Assembly (NCBI RefSeq): GCF_000281975.1
Contig: NZ_AKKE01000063.1
Span: 1 to 37,609, forward strand
Direction: 5' to 3'
Origin: Novosphingobium sp. AP12
GTDB taxonomy: Bacteria; Pseudomonadota; Alphaproteobacteria; Sphingomonadales; Sphingomonadaceae
DNA length: 37,609 nt
The notes below the pieces were generated by a model that worked only from the letters and a program-made list of their open reading frames with translations, did not search any database and was not told the DNA's origin. Positions 1-9,405 of this stretch are shown in pieces. The stretch's first letter is position 1. The number at the start of each line of letters is the position of its first letter. The position numbers and the translations under genes were made by a program.

Positions 1-488
1 GGCTCGCGCGGGGCGCCCTGCCGCTCTACGCCCAGCACGTCGATCCGATAGACACCGGCACGCTCGTAGACATCTTCCGCGACGATCCCGCCGCCTCGCT
101 GCTCGGCACGGATGCCCTGCGCGACGGGGTGGACGTGCCCGGCCATTCGCTGCGCCTGGTGGTGATGGAGCAGGTGCCCTGGCCCCGCCCCTCGATCCTC
201 CACCGCGCGCGGAGGCTGGCGAACGGCGGCGGCGCCTATGACGACGCGATCATCCGCGCCCGCCTCGCGCAGGCTTTCGGCCGCCTCATCCGCAGCCGGG
301 ACGACCGCGGGCATTTCGTGGTGCTCTCCCCCGCCTTCCCCTCGCGCCTGCTCTCGGCGTTCCCGGTGGGCACCCCGATCCGCCGGGTGTCGCTGGAAGA
401 GGCTTTACAGCGCGTGTCCGGCCATGCTTCAGGAGCCACGGCGGGCGCGGCCGGAGAGTCTGCCGAAGACTCGCGCCCGCTTACCTGA
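1..488 (+). CDS. ATP-dependent DNA helicase, DinG/Rad3-type, C-terminal part
   Basis: C-terminal part of a superfamily 2 (XPD/DinG-like) helicase, which unwinds DNA using ATP. The reading frame is open from base 3 and runs off the left edge, so only about 161 residues remain. The sequence shows DALRDGVDVPG and VVMEQVPWPRPS, typical of the last helicase motifs of DinG proteins. It is followed by RARLAQAFGRLIRSRDDRG, which carries the motif VI signature QxxGRxIR with its ATP-contacting arginine. The last roughly 30 residues are an Ala/Gly/Ser-rich tail with no clear domain. The SixA-like phosphatase gene begins 30 bases downstream on the same strand, so the two may be co-transcribed. The iron-sulfur region and Walker motifs would lie outside the window. 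I am confident of the family but not of the exact orthologue. Confidence 0.85.
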   Translation, partial: LARGALPLYAQHVDPIDTGTLVDIFRDDPAASLLGTDALRDGVDVPGHSLRLVVMEQVPWPRPSILHRARRLANGGGAYDDAIIRARLAQAFGRLIRSRDDRGHFVVLSPAFPSRLLSAFPVGTPIRRVSLEEALQRVSGHASGATAGAAGESAEDSRPLT

Positions 489-518
489 TCCGCCCCCCAC
501 GAGATTGGCCAAATCCTG

Positions 519-1082
519 ATGAAGACCTTGGGCATATTCCGCCACGCCAAATCGGACTGGAACGACGCGCGCCTGCGCGATTTCGACCGTCCGCTCAACA
601 AGCGGGGCCGCGTGGGCGCCGGCATCATGGGAAAGCACATCCGGGACTACGGGATCGAGAACAGCGTCGGCTGGAAGCGCATCCTCGCCTCGCCCGCCGT
701 GCGCGTGACGCAGACCATCGAGCTTGCGGGAGAAGCCGCCGGCGAAACGCCTCCGATCACCTGGGACCGGCGCATCTATCTCGCCAACTCGGCGACGCTC
801 ATGGAAGTCCTGCGGGAGCAGGACGAGCATGGAGCCCCGCGCTCGATCCTGCTGGCAGGCCACAACCCAGGCCTCGAAGATCTGATCTTCGACCTCGTCC
901 CCGACGATGGCGCCAGCCCGCTGCGCGACGTGGTCGAGGACAAGTTCCCCACCGCCGCCTACGCGGTCCTGCGGCTCGACATCACGAAATGGGCGGAACT
1001 CGGCGAAGGCTGCGCCCGCCTCATCCACCTCATTCGCCCGCGCGATCTGGATCCTTCTCTGGGACCGAACATCGAGGACTGA
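519..1082 (+). CDS. SixA-like histidine phosphatase family protein
   Basis: A 187-residue protein of the histidine phosphatase (phosphoglycerate mutase-like) superfamily. The N-terminus reads GIFRHAKSDW, where the RHAK motif (residues 8-11) holds the catalytic phosphohistidine. It continues with RDFDRPLNKRGR, characteristic of the SixA branch. The central ASPAVRVTQTIEL supplies the second conserved arginine, and LLAGHNPGLEDL (about residues 109-120) holds the second catalytic histidine. SixA of E. coli dephosphorylates phosphohistidine on signalling proteins; the substrate here cannot be inferred. No strong Shine-Dalgarno sequence precedes the ATG. The 30-base gap after the helicase gene suggests translation from a shared message. 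Confidence 0.85.
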   Translation: MKTLGIFRHAKSDWNDARLRDFDRPLNKRGRVGAGIMGKHIRDYGIENSVGWKRILASPAVRVTQTIELAGEAAGETPPITWDRRIYLANSATLMEVLREQDEHGAPRSILLAGHNPGLEDLIFDLVPDDGASPLRDVVEDKFPTAAYAVLRLDITKWAELGEGCARLIHLIRPRDLDPSLGPNIED

Positions 1083-1648
1083 AGACGCGCAAGATCCCCC
1101 ATGCCGCGATGCGGAGGGCGGATGGCAGACACGCGAAAACGCCCGCTGGCGAGTGCGGGCCTCCCGCCGGGGAAATACGCGAGATCCGAGGGGTAACATC
1201 GGGTCGGCGTCAAGGAGCGTCCATGCTGCGGGATGCGCGTTTTATGCTTTGCGAGCCAGCGCCAGGTAGAGGCATGGTTCAGCCCGGCTTGACCTGAGTT
1301 CCATAGATCGGTGCTTCGCTGCGATAGGGTCCGGCTAGCGGATGTCGCGGCGTATAACCTAAATAGTTGGTATTGTCAGGCACCAGCAGCGGCGCCAGCC
1401 AGGCCAGCACCCGTCATCCCAGCGAACCACAAGGTAGTGCGGAGCGCGAATGTCGGGACCGCTATGATCCTTGAAGCAAAACCTGATCGACAGCCTCTCA
1501 GCAGTTCCCGCCCAGCCCCGCGCCTGTGCTACGCCGATCGAGACCCACCCTTCGCTGGCATGAGGGACCAAGAATCGTCGATCGTTGGCACCGGAATATC
1601 AACCCGGCGCACCGATTGCGTCAGGCCCGCGTCGACAGCGTACGAGCC
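1083..1648. other. gene-poor stretch between sixA-like and merR genes
   Basis: No convincing gene in 566 bases. Open frames here lack recognisable domains, have poor start context and overlap one another. Two structures are visible. One is an inverted repeat GCCCGC/GCGGGC at 1141-1146 and 1155-1160, a possible transcript end for the upstream plus-strand genes. The other is CCGTCATCCCAGCG at 1411-1424, resembling half of a REP-like palindrome. Several A/T-rich patches (around 1357-1376) contrast with the flanking coding DNA. I looked for tRNA-like cloverleaf elements and saw none. Confidence 0.5.
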
Positions 1649-2095
1649 TCAGGCTGCTGCGAGTCCCGCCGCCAGCTCGTCGCGAACCTGGGCAAGTCTG
1701 GCGAAGAAATCATCTTGCGGGGAATTAACCAGTTCCTCCGACGGAGCTTGGCCAATACTTGCAGAGCCCTGCAATTTATCTTCAATGACCTTTGCCGCGC
1801 CGCGCAGCGTGTAGCCCTGGTGATGAACGAGACGATCGATCTGCGCGATGAGCACCACGTCTTCGGGACGGTAGTACCTGCGCGAACCGCTCCGCTTGAT
1901 CGGGGCAAGCGCCGCGAACTGCTCTTCCCAGTAGCGCAGGACATGCGGGCGTATCCCTAGGGCCTTCGCGACCTCGCCGATGGTTCGAAGGGCGCCGGGG
2001 TCCTTGCCATCGGCGAATACGGAAACTGCAGCGCCATCGAGCAAGCTGCCGCCGCCGGTCACGTTCGTGTCGTTCTGAATATCCGAAATGGTCAT
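1649..2095 (-). CDS. MerR family transcriptional regulator
   Basis: A 148-residue MerR-type DNA-binding protein. The first 35 residues are polar and probably disordered. The winged-helix domain covers about residues 36-105: RTIGEVAKALGIRPHVLRYW is the helix-turn-helix, and RRYYRPEDVVLIAQIDRLVH is the wing and following helix. The tail is short and has no cysteine cluster or ligand domain, so this is not a classic metal sensor. It lies 28 bases after ihfA on the same strand, at the end of the rpmF-plsX-fabH-ihfA unit. A MerR gene in this place is common in alphaproteobacteria, though its target is not established. AAGG shortly before the ATG can act as ribosome-binding site. Confidence 0.9.
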   Translation of the reverse strand: MTISDIQNDTNVTGGGSLLDGAAVSVFADGKDPGALRTIGEVAKALGIRPHVLRYWEEQFAALAPIKRSGSRRYYRPEDVVLIAQIDRLVHHQGYTLRGAAKVIEDKLQGSASIGQAPSEELVNSPQDDFFARLAQVRDELAAGLAAA

Positions 2096-2123
2096 ATCTG
2101 CCTTGTTCGCAAGGGTTTCCCCT

Positions 2124-2420
2124 TCAATCCTGGGCGATACGGTCCTTCAGCATCTGGCTGGCGCGGAACGTCATGACCCGACGCGGTGTGATCGGCACTT
2201 CCACGCCGGTCTTGGGATTGCGGCCGATCCGCTCTCCCTTGTCGCGCAGCAGGAAGGTTCCGAAGCCCGAGATCTTCACATTCTCGCCATGGCTGAGCGC
2301 CGAGCACATCTGCTGGAGGACCGCTTCCACCATGGCAAGCGACTCCGCCCGGGATATACCCAGCTTACGATGTATGGCCTCGGCGATTTCAGCCCTGGTC
2401 AAAGTATCCGTAGAGCGCAT
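2124..2420 (-). CDS. ihfA: integration host factor subunit alpha
   Basis: A 98-residue member of the HU/IHF family and alpha half of the heterodimer that bends DNA sharply at specific sites in recombination, replication and transcription. The N-terminal helices ([16 protein letters not shown]) give the dimer body. [20 protein letters not shown] and [20 protein letters not shown] form the sheet and the DNA-inserting arm with its conserved NPKTG and proline. An open frame extends 45 codons further upstream, but that part has no family similarity. The ATG at 2420 sits behind a GGGGAT ribosome-binding site, so I choose it. It follows fabH by 107 bases and precedes the merR gene. Confidence 0.95.
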   Translation of the reverse strand: MRSTDTLTRAEIAEAIHRKLGISRAESLAMVEAVLQQMCSALSHGENVKISGFGTFLLRDKGERIGRNPKTGVEVPITPRRVMTFRASQMLKDRIAQD

Positions 2421-2527
2421 CAAGCCCGCATCCCCTTTGTGCGCTGATGTGCGGATAATATGAAAAAGTGCGAAGAAAGCAATCCTGCGTCCAATATTGA
2501 ACGCAATTGGGCCAATTCCTGAAACGG

Positions 2528-3496
2528 CTAGACGCGAATCAGGCTCGCGCCCCACGTGAATCCGCCGCCCATGGCCTCCAGCATGAGGAGGTCGCCGACC
2601 TTGATACGCCCGTCGCGGACCGCCTGGTCGAGCGCCAGCGGAACCGAGGCTGCCGAGGTATTGGCGTGCTGGGCGACCGTCATCACCACCTTGTCGGGGC
2701 TCAGGTTGAGCTTCTTCGCGGTCGCATCCAGGATGCGCGCGTTGGCCTGGTGCGGCACCAGCCAGTCGAGATCGTCGGTTGAAAGTCCAGCTTCATCAAG
2801 CACTTCGCGAAGAACTTCGGCGAGGTTGACGACGGCGTGGCGGAACACCTCGCGGCCCTTCATGCGCAGCTTGCCGACCGTGCCGGTGGTGGAGGGTCCG
2901 CCATCAACATAGAGCAGCTGGTTGTGCGTGCCGTCGGCATGGAGGCGCGTCGCGAGGATACCCCTCTGTGTTTCGCCACCCTGTTCCTGCGCCTCGAGCA
3001 CGATGGCCCCGGCGCCGTCGCCGAACAGGACGCAGGTGGTGCGGTCCTCCCAGTCGAGAATGCGGCTGAAGGTTTCCGCGCCGATCACCAGCGCGCGGCG
3101 GGCCATGCCGGTGCGCAGCATCGAATCGGCAACACCGACCGCGTAGAGGAAGCCCGAGCACACCGCCGCCACGTCGAAGGCGATGCCGCCCCGGCAGCCG
3201 AGGTTGGCCTGCACCAGTGTGGCGCTGGCGGGGAAGGTCTGGTCCGGCGTCGCGGTGGCGAGGATGATGAGGTCGATCGAAGCCGCCTCGATCCCGGCCG
3301 CCTCGATGGCCTTGCGCGCGGCTTCGGTGGCAAGCGTGGTCGTCGTTTCGTCGGGCGCGGCGATGTAGCGGTTGGTGATGCCGGTGCGCTCGACGATCCA
3401 CTCGTCGCTGGTGTCGACGCGCTTCGCAAGCTCGGCATTGCTTACCGCTTGGCGCGGCAGTGCCGAGCCGGTTCCGATCAAAACTGAGCGTAGCAT
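2528..3496 (-). CDS. fabH: 3-oxoacyl-ACP synthase III (KAS III)
   Basis: A 322-residue condensing enzyme that starts type II fatty acid synthesis by joining an acyl-CoA primer, usually acetyl-CoA, to malonyl-ACP in the cytoplasm. The full catalytic triad is present: Cys113 in AAVCSGF, His249 in VPHQAN and Asn279 in QHANTSAAS. The N-terminal [14 protein letters not shown] and the C-terminal [11 protein letters not shown] are FabH signatures. Length is normal. Its ATG overlaps the stop codon of plsX by one base (TGATG), implying translational coupling within the rpmF-plsX-fabH operon. Confidence 0.97.
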   Translation of the reverse strand: MLRSVLIGTGSALPRQAVSNAELAKRVDTSDEWIVERTGITNRYIAAPDETTTTLATEAARKAIEAAGIEAASIDLIILATATPDQTFPASATLVQANLGCRGGIAFDVAAVCSGFLYAVGVADSMLRTGMARRALVIGAETFSRILDWEDRTTCVLFGDGAGAIVLEAQEQGGETQRGILATRLHADGTHNQLLYVDGGPSTTGTVGKLRMKGREVFRHAVVNLAEVLREVLDEAGLSTDDLDWLVPHQANARILDATAKKLNLSPDKVVMTVAQHANTSAASVPLALDQAVRDGRIKVGDLLMLEAMGGGFTWGASLIRV

Positions 3497-4569
3497 CAGG
3501 CGCGTTCTTCCTGGACGCCGTTGACGCCATTGGGCTTGCGCCAGGTCGCCCCGCCCACGCGGGCGAGGTCGGCGGTGATGCGCTCGGTCACGTTTTCCTC
3601 CAGGAGCCTGGCGGTGACCGCCACGGCATTGGCCACGCCCACGGCATTGGCACTGCCGTGGCTCTTCACGACGATGCCGTTGAGGCCGAGGAAGACCGCG
3701 CCATTGTGGTTGTTGGGGTCGAGATGGTGCTTGAGCAGCTCGGTCGCGGGCTTCGAGATCAGGAAGCCGATCTTCGAGCGCAGCGAACTGGAGAAGCCGC
3801 GCTTCAGCAGGTCGGCGACGAACCGCGCCGTGCCTTCGACCGCCTTCAGGGCGATGTTGCCCGAGAAACCGTCGGTCACGACGACGTCCATGTCACCGCG
3901 GCAGATCTTGTCCGCCTCGGTGAAGCCGTCGAAGGACATCGACAGGTCACCGGAGGCGGCCTTCAGGATCGCGGCCGCGTCCCGCACCTCGTCGGTGCCC
4001 TTGATCTCTTCGCTGCCGATGTTGAGCAGGCGAACGCGCGGCTGCTCGCGCCCCGTGGCGACGCGGGCATAGGCGGCGCCCATGATCGCGAATTGCACGA
4101 GGTTGCGGCTGTCGCACTCGGTGTTTGCCCCGAGGTCGAGCATGACCACATCGTTGTCGCCCAGCGTCGGCAGCAAAGCAGCCAAGGCGGGACGATCGAT
4201 GCCGGGCATCGTGCGCAGGGAGAGCTTGGCGATCGCCATCAACGCGCCGGTGTTGCCGCCGCTGACGGCGGCGCCGGCATGGCCGAGCTTCACCGCCTCG
4301 ATGGCGCGGCCCATCGACGTGCCCTTGGCACGGCGCAGGGCCTGACTCGGCTTGTCCTCACCGCTGATGACGCCTTCGGTGTGAAGGATTTCGGAGCTTG
4401 CCCGCAGGTTCGGGTGATTCTCGAGAGCGGCTTTGATCCGCACCTCGTCACCCACGAGCAGGAACTTGAAGCGATCGTGGCGACGGCGCGCGAGTGCCGC
4501 GCCCTCGATCATGACGCGCACGCCCTCGTCACCGCCCATCGCATCAATGGCGATACGCGGTAAACTCAT
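3496..4569 (-). CDS. plsX: phosphate acyltransferase PlsX
   Basis: A 357-residue soluble enzyme that converts acyl-ACP and phosphate to acyl-phosphate, the donor used by PlsY to start phospholipid synthesis. The N-terminus [13 protein letters not shown] is the family signature. [19 protein letters not shown] and [20 protein letters not shown] are further conserved blocks lining the active site. The product feeds membrane lipid formation, while the coupled downstream fabH feeds chain initiation. The stop codon overlaps the fabH start. It lies 48 bases downstream of rpmF. Confidence 0.97.
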   Translation of the reverse strand: MSLPRIAIDAMGGDEGVRVMIEGAALARRRHDRFKFLLVGDEVRIKAALENHPNLRASSEILHTEGVISGEDKPSQALRRAKGTSMGRAIEAVKLGHAGAAVSGGNTGALMAIAKLSLRTMPGIDRPALAALLPTLGDNDVVMLDLGANTECDSRNLVQFAIMGAAYARVATGREQPRVRLLNIGSEEIKGTDEVRDAAAILKAASGDLSMSFDGFTEADKICRGDMDVVVTDGFSGNIALKAVEGTARFVADLLKRGFSSSLRSKIGFLISKPATELLKHHLDPNNHNGAVFLGLNGIVVKSHGSANAVGVANAVAVTARLLEENVTERITADLARVGGATWRKPNGVNGVQEERA

Positions 4570-4617
4570 GGGCTCTCTCCGAAATTCGCCAGAGGTCTTG
4601 CTAAGACTCAGAGGTCT

Positions 4618-4797
4618 TTAGACTTCGACCGCGACGATTTCACGACCGTTGTAGTGGCCGCAGGCGTTGCACAGGTTGTGCGGACGCTTCAGTTCACCGC
4701 AGTTCGAGCATTCATGGAATGCTGCGACCGTCAGCGCATCGTGGCTACGACGCATGCCGCGGCGTGAAGGGGTGGTTTTTCTTTTAGGGACAGCCAT
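4618..4797 (-). CDS. rpmF: 50S ribosomal protein L32
   Basis: A 59-residue ribosomal protein. It begins [20 protein letters not shown], the invariant basic N-terminus of bL32. A CxxC...CxxC zinc-ribbon follows (Cys30, Cys33, Cys43, Cys46) in [20 protein letters not shown]. All four cysteines are kept, so this is the zinc-binding (C+) form. AGGAACAGGTG upstream of the ATG offers the ribosome-binding site. It heads the minus-strand unit rpmF-plsX-fabH-ihfA-merR. The 185-base gap to the divergent MAPEG gene should hold its promoter. Confidence 0.97.
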   Translation of the reverse strand: MAVPKRKTTPSRRGMRRSHDALTVAAFHECSNCGELKRPHNLCNACGHYNGREIVAVEV

Positions 4798-4982
4798 TTC
4801 GGCACCTGTTCCTGGAAATGCAGTTTTGTCAAAAAGGCCGCCGGTGACCGTTACGGGACACGGCGGCTTGCGAAGGCGCGCCTATAACCGATTTCTGGCG
4901 AGTTGCAACCCGTTCCTCCCTCGCGCATGAACGCATCGCAGAGCCCGGGGTGAACGCCGGGCCAACCCGGAGCCTATATATA

Positions 4983-5375
4983 ATGATTCTGCAGACCACC
5001 CTCAGCCTGGCAGCTGCCGCCGCCGTGCTCAACTTCTGGCTGGCGCTGCGCACGAGCACGGTTCGGATGAGCGCCAAGGTCTGGCAGGGCGACGGCGGCA
5101 ACCCGATTCTCCTTCACCGCATGCGCGCCCATGCAAACTATGTCGAGAACACGCCCTTCGTACTGATCCTCATCGCCGCGATCGAGATGACCGGCAAGGG
5201 GGGCGCCTGGCTGGCGATCGTCGGCGCGCTCTATCTCCTGGCGCGCGTCGCCCACGCCTTCGGGATGGACAAGCCCGAGAAGTCCCCCCTGCGGGCGATC
5301 GGGTTCTGCGTCACGGTGCTGGTGCTGCTGGGCCTCGCGGTCATGGCCGTGCTGATCGCGCTGGGACGCTTCTGA
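4983..5375 (+). CDS. MAPEG family membrane protein
   Basis: A 130-residue integral membrane protein of the MAPEG family (membrane-associated proteins in eicosanoid and glutathione metabolism), whose bacterial members are often glutathione S-transferase-like. Four hydrophobic segments are visible: about residues 1-20, 50-70, 73-90 and 103-128. The conserved MAPEG block RMRAHANYVENTPFVLIL lies after the first segment. I place the start at ATG 4983 because it directly precedes the first membrane segment and has GGAG 10 bases upstream. A GTG at 4950 would add 11 non-conserved residues. Substrate unknown. It converges on the hydrolase gene across the 5388-5417 hairpin. Confidence 0.88.
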   Translation: MILQTTLSLAAAAAVLNFWLALRTSTVRMSAKVWQGDGGNPILLHRMRAHANYVENTPFVLILIAAIEMTGKGGAWLAIVGALYLLARVAHAFGMDKPEKSPLRAIGFCVTVLVLLGLAVMAVLIALGRF

Positions 5376-5381
5376 GGCTTC

Positions 5382-5434
5382 CCTATAGCGTCGTCCCGGA
5401 CCATGCCGGGACGACGCCCATACATCACCTATAG
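5382..5434. repeat. perfect 12-bp hairpin flanked by CCTATAG direct repeats
   Basis: GCGTCGTCCCGG at 5388-5399 pairs perfectly with CCGGGACGACGC at 5406-5417 around a six-base loop. The unit is bracketed by 7-bp direct repeats CCTATAG at 5382-5388 and 5428-5434. It sits between two converging genes. It could end transcripts from both sides, although there is no T run. The bracketing repeats also fit insertion of a small palindromic element with a target duplication. Confidence 0.6.
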
Positions 5435-6147
5435 AGCCCCTTGGCCGGACGGCCGTCCTCGAGCGCGCTGTCGCCGACATAGGGATTCGTTCGGCGCTCT
5501 TGCCCGAACGTGCTGACCGGGCCGTGGCCGGGCACGAAGGTGACGTCGTCACCCAGCGGCCAGAGCTTCTTCGTGATCGAATCGACAAGATCGTCGAGAT
5601 TGCCGCGCGGGAAGTCCCAACGGCCGATGCCGCCCTGGAACAGCACGTCGCCGACCATAGCGAAACGGCTCGGCGCATGGTGGAACACGACGTGCCCGGG
5701 AGTGTGGCCGGGGCAATGGACGACGTCGAGTTCGAGGTCGCCCACAGTGACCTTGTCGCCGTCCTCGAGCCAGCGGTCGGGCTCGAAGGTATGGGCTTCC
5801 ATGTTCCAGCGCGGACCGTCGTCACTGAGCTGCGCGATCCAAAAGCGATCCTCCTCGTGCGGGCCCTCGATCGGCACGCCCATTTCCTTCGCCAGAACGC
5901 CGGCCTGCCCGCAGTGGTCGAGATGGCCGTGGGTGACGAGAATCTTCTCGATCGTGACGCCGGTCTTCTCGATCGCCTGCCTCAGCTTGGGCAGATCGCC
6001 GCCGGGATCCACGAGCGCGCCGCGCATCGTCGTGGTGCACCACAGGAGCGAGCAGTTCTGCTGGAGCGGCGTCACCGGAATGATGCCCACGCGCATCTGC
6101 TGCTTCGTTGCGGTCTCCGTCGTGGCGGTATCTGTGTTTTCGGTCAT
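5425..6147 (-). CDS. MBL-fold metallohydrolase (glyoxalase II-like)
   Basis: A 240-residue metallo-beta-lactamase-fold enzyme. The metal-binding set is complete: THGHLDHCG gives His73, His75, Asp77 and His78; CPGHTPGH gives His148; VGDVLF gives Asp167; VPGHGP gives His208. The pattern matches the small glyoxalase II-like (YcbL/GloC-type) group, which hydrolyses thioesters such as S-lactoylglutathione; the substrate here is not proven. The open frame extends 38 codons further upstream, but that part is arginine-rich and unlike the family. The ATG at 6147 starts a short polar Thr-rich segment before the domain. Its last codons lie in the right-hand CCTATAG repeat. Confidence 0.9.
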   Translation of the reverse strand: MTENTDTATTETATKQQMRVGIIPVTPLQQNCSLLWCTTTMRGALVDPGGDLPKLRQAIEKTGVTIEKILVTHGHLDHCGQAGVLAKEMGVPIEGPHEEDRFWIAQLSDDGPRWNMEAHTFEPDRWLEDGDKVTVGDLELDVVHCPGHTPGHVVFHHAPSRFAMVGDVLFQGGIGRWDFPRGNLDDLVDSITKKLWPLGDDVTFVPGHGPVSTFGQERRTNPYVGDSALEDGRPAKGLYR

Positions 6148-6200
6148 GCCCGCGAAAATGGTCGCAAGGGACCGGGAATGCAACCGGGGGAAACGGCGGA

Positions 6201-6851
6201 CTAGATCCGGCCGCCCTTCCACACCACGCGCCCGATGACCGCGATATCCTGCCCGGCGCATTCGACCGGCGGGTACGCCGGGTTGTCGCTGAGCAGCACG
6301 ACCTTGCCGGGTCGCCCGGTGTCGAGGCGCTTGACCAGCAGGCTATCGCCAAGGCGGACGACGTGGATGCCGTCGCGTTGGCCGCGCGGCTTGCGGTCGA
6401 CGAGGATCTCATCGCCGTCGCGCAGGGTGGGCTCCATCGAATCGCCGCTTACCACGATCGTCGAAAGATGACCCGGCTGCAGGCCCATGGAGCGTAACCA
6501 TCGCCACGAGAATCGAATCGTGTCGAATACCAGTTCGCCTTCCGGCTCCGCCCCCGGCCCGGCCGAGGCGCCGATCGCCAGCCGCGGAACGTCGACCCAG
6601 TTGTCCTGACCCGATTGATCCGAATTGGCGTAGGAATTTTCCTTCACTTTTCCCAGCTCTTCCTCGCTCACGCCGAAGAAGCGAGAGAGCATGCCGCGGT
6701 CTTGCTCTTCCAGCTTGCGCGGGCTGCCCTTACGCACGAACTGCTGGAGATAGCTGGGGTTTTTCCCGAGCATCAGGGAGAGCTTCGAAAGGCTCACGTG
6801 CCGTTCGTCGGACAGTTCGAGCAGACGTCGGCGGGCGGGGTCGGTTTCCAT
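6201..6851 (-). CDS. S24 family (LexA/CI-like) repressor-peptidase
   Basis: About 216 residues with a DNA-binding N-terminal half and an S24 peptidase C-terminal half. The N-terminus holds a helix-turn-helix-like segment, VSLSKLSLMLGKNPSYLQQF. The peptidase part has the catalytic serine in VVSGDSMEPTL (Ser138) and the lysine in SLLVKRL (Lys174). A candidate self-cleavage bond is the Ala-Gly in GASAGPG (97-98). Such proteins are DNA-binding repressors that may self-cleave during DNA damage. Two ATGs are possible. The one at 6851 has GGA seven bases upstream and fits the domain edge; the one at 6863 adds four residues and lacks a good ribosome-binding site. The divergent small genes and the palindrome at 6869 suggest autoregulation. 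No phage genes lie nearby. Confidence 0.88.
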   Translation of the reverse strand: METDPARRRLLELSDERHVSLSKLSLMLGKNPSYLQQFVRKGSPRKLEEQDRGMLSRFFGVSEEELGKVKENSYANSDQSGQDNWVDVPRLAIGASAGPGAEPEGELVFDTIRFSWRWLRSMGLQPGHLSTIVVSGDSMEPTLRDGDEILVDRKPRGQRDGIHVVRLGDSLLVKRLDTGRPGKVVLLSDNPAYPPVECAGQDIAVIGRVVWKGGRI

Positions 6852-6868
6852 ATTGTAATCCATACGCG

Positions 6869-6882
6869 TAGGAAATTTCCTA
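6869..6882. promoter_or_regulatory. 14-bp perfect palindrome, candidate S24 repressor operator
   Basis: TAGGAAATTTCCTA is perfectly self-complementary. It lies between the S24 repressor gene (minus) and the small-gene pair (plus). A related half-site, TAGGATTTC, lies exactly 20 bases further along (6889-6897), two helical turns away. LexA/CI-type repressors commonly bind such palindromes in their own divergent control region. Binding is inferred. Confidence 0.55.
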
Positions 6883-6974
6883 GACAAATAGGATTTCAGA
6901 GAGAACATTCCGGGAACAACACCAATCCCGCTCATTCCCTGAATTTTCAACTGCCTAAGAAAGGACCTGCCTGG

Positions 6975-7172
6975 ATGCTCCTGCGCCAGATCGAACGCTT
7001 CCTGCGCGAGACACAGATGCCCTGGACCAAGTTCGGCCGACTCGCCGCGAGGGATCCCCGCTTCGTGGCGGACCTGCGCAACGGCCGGGTGCCTCGCGAC
7101 CGCACCGCCCAGCGAGTGGCGAACTTCATGAACGGCTATCTCACCGGAGCGGAAAGCAATCATGCACGCTGA
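6975..7172 (+). CDS. small basic protein, possibly helix-turn-helix
   Basis: A 65-residue protein of unknown function, divergent from the S24 repressor gene. It is rich in arginine (11 of 65). TKFGRLAARDPRFVADLRNG looks like two helices separated by a turn, as in Xre-like DNA-binding proteins, followed by RDRTAQRVANFMNGYL. The start at 6975 follows AAGGA at a usable distance; the open frame upstream runs through the promoter region and is not expected to be coding. It overlaps the next gene by 11 bases, so both should be translated from one message. DNA binding is inference from composition and position. Confidence 0.7.
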   Translation: MLLRQIERFLRETQMPWTKFGRLAARDPRFVADLRNGRVPRDRTAQRVANFMNGYLTGAESNHAR

Positions 7173-7536
7173 CACCGTTCGCGAGAGCACGCTTCCGTTC
7201 GTCCTGCCGCAAGGCGCCGCCCGGCGCGGGCCATGGCTGCGGCTGCTGTCGCAGGTCCTGCAACTGGCAGGCGCCGATGCCCAATTCCTTCGCCACGACG
7301 AGAAACCCTGGGCGAGCGCTACGTTCTCGGGATCGCGGCACACCATCGTGCTCGCATTCGAAGGGACCGGCGCAGTGGCTCAGGGCGAGGCCTTCGTCGC
7401 CGCCTTGCCCGAGCACGAATTCACGGTAGCCCGCCAGATCGTCGCCGACGCCACCGTGGTAGCGGTGGAGCATACTGTGCTGCCGATGCCGCGCATGACG
7501 GTCCAGGCGGAACTGTTGATGCTGGAAGACTGCTGA
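7162..7536 (+). CDS. unknown 124-aa protein coupled to the small gene upstream
   Basis: I do not recognise this family. The protein has 124 residues, no signal peptide and no membrane segment. It appears to be an alpha/beta protein: an amphipathic stretch LRLLSQVLQLAGADAQFL, then strands (ASATFSGSRHTIVLAF), then a C-terminal part rich in valine and alanine ending AELLMLEDC. It begins 11 bases inside the preceding gene, a sign of translational coupling. Together with the S24 gene it forms a divergent three-gene module. It ends 52 bases before the converging acetolactate-synthase-like gene. Confidence 0.75.
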   Translation: MHADTVRESTLPFVLPQGAARRGPWLRLLSQVLQLAGADAQFLRHDEKPWASATFSGSRHTIVLAFEGTGAVAQGEAFVAALPEHEFTVARQIVADATVVAVEHTVLPMPRMTVQAELLMLEDC

Positions 7537-7544
7537 GCCCCCTC

Positions 7545-7579
7545 GCCCCGTCATCCCTGCACAAGAGGAATGGCGGGGC
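7545..7579. terminator. imperfect hairpin between converging genes
   Basis: GCCCCGTCAT (7545-7554) pairs with ATGGCGGGGC (7570-7579) at nine of ten positions, and the inner bases can add pairs (CCCT with AGAGG). It lies exactly between two converging genes. There is no T run, so termination would be weak or factor-dependent. Its left arm carries the CCGTCATCCC motif seen at 1411. Confidence 0.45.
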
Positions 7580-7588
7580 ATACGACCG

Positions 7589-9262
<1,674 letters not shown>

Positions 9263-9351
9263 GATCCGCTTTTCCCCACTCGTTTCTGCTGCCGGTCCTT
9301 CATGTCCGGCCGTCTTGCCGAGGCTGATACGCGATTCGCCTCGGCCCCGTC

Positions 9352-9390
9352 CCTGATAATTCAGCCAGCCCGGCCGAAGAATTTATCAGG
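9352..9390 (-). terminator. long imperfect hairpin after the hydroxyacid dehydrogenase gene
   Basis: CCTGATAATTC at 9352-9362 and GAATTTATCAGG at 9379-9390 form an inverted repeat with one bulged base. The inner bases (GGCTGAA/TTCGGCC on the minus strand) can extend the stem. It lies 15 bases after the stop of the dehydrogenase gene and before the ThDP enzyme gene. There is no downstream T run. It may be a transcript end, a stability element or an operator. Confidence 0.4.
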
Positions 9391-9405
9391 CGCGGACAAG
9401 CAGGG

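Noticed and set aside
1083..1648. Small genes or a tRNA in the gap before merR
   Set aside because: No cloverleaf elements or CCA end were found, and candidate frames have no domain or ribosome-binding site.
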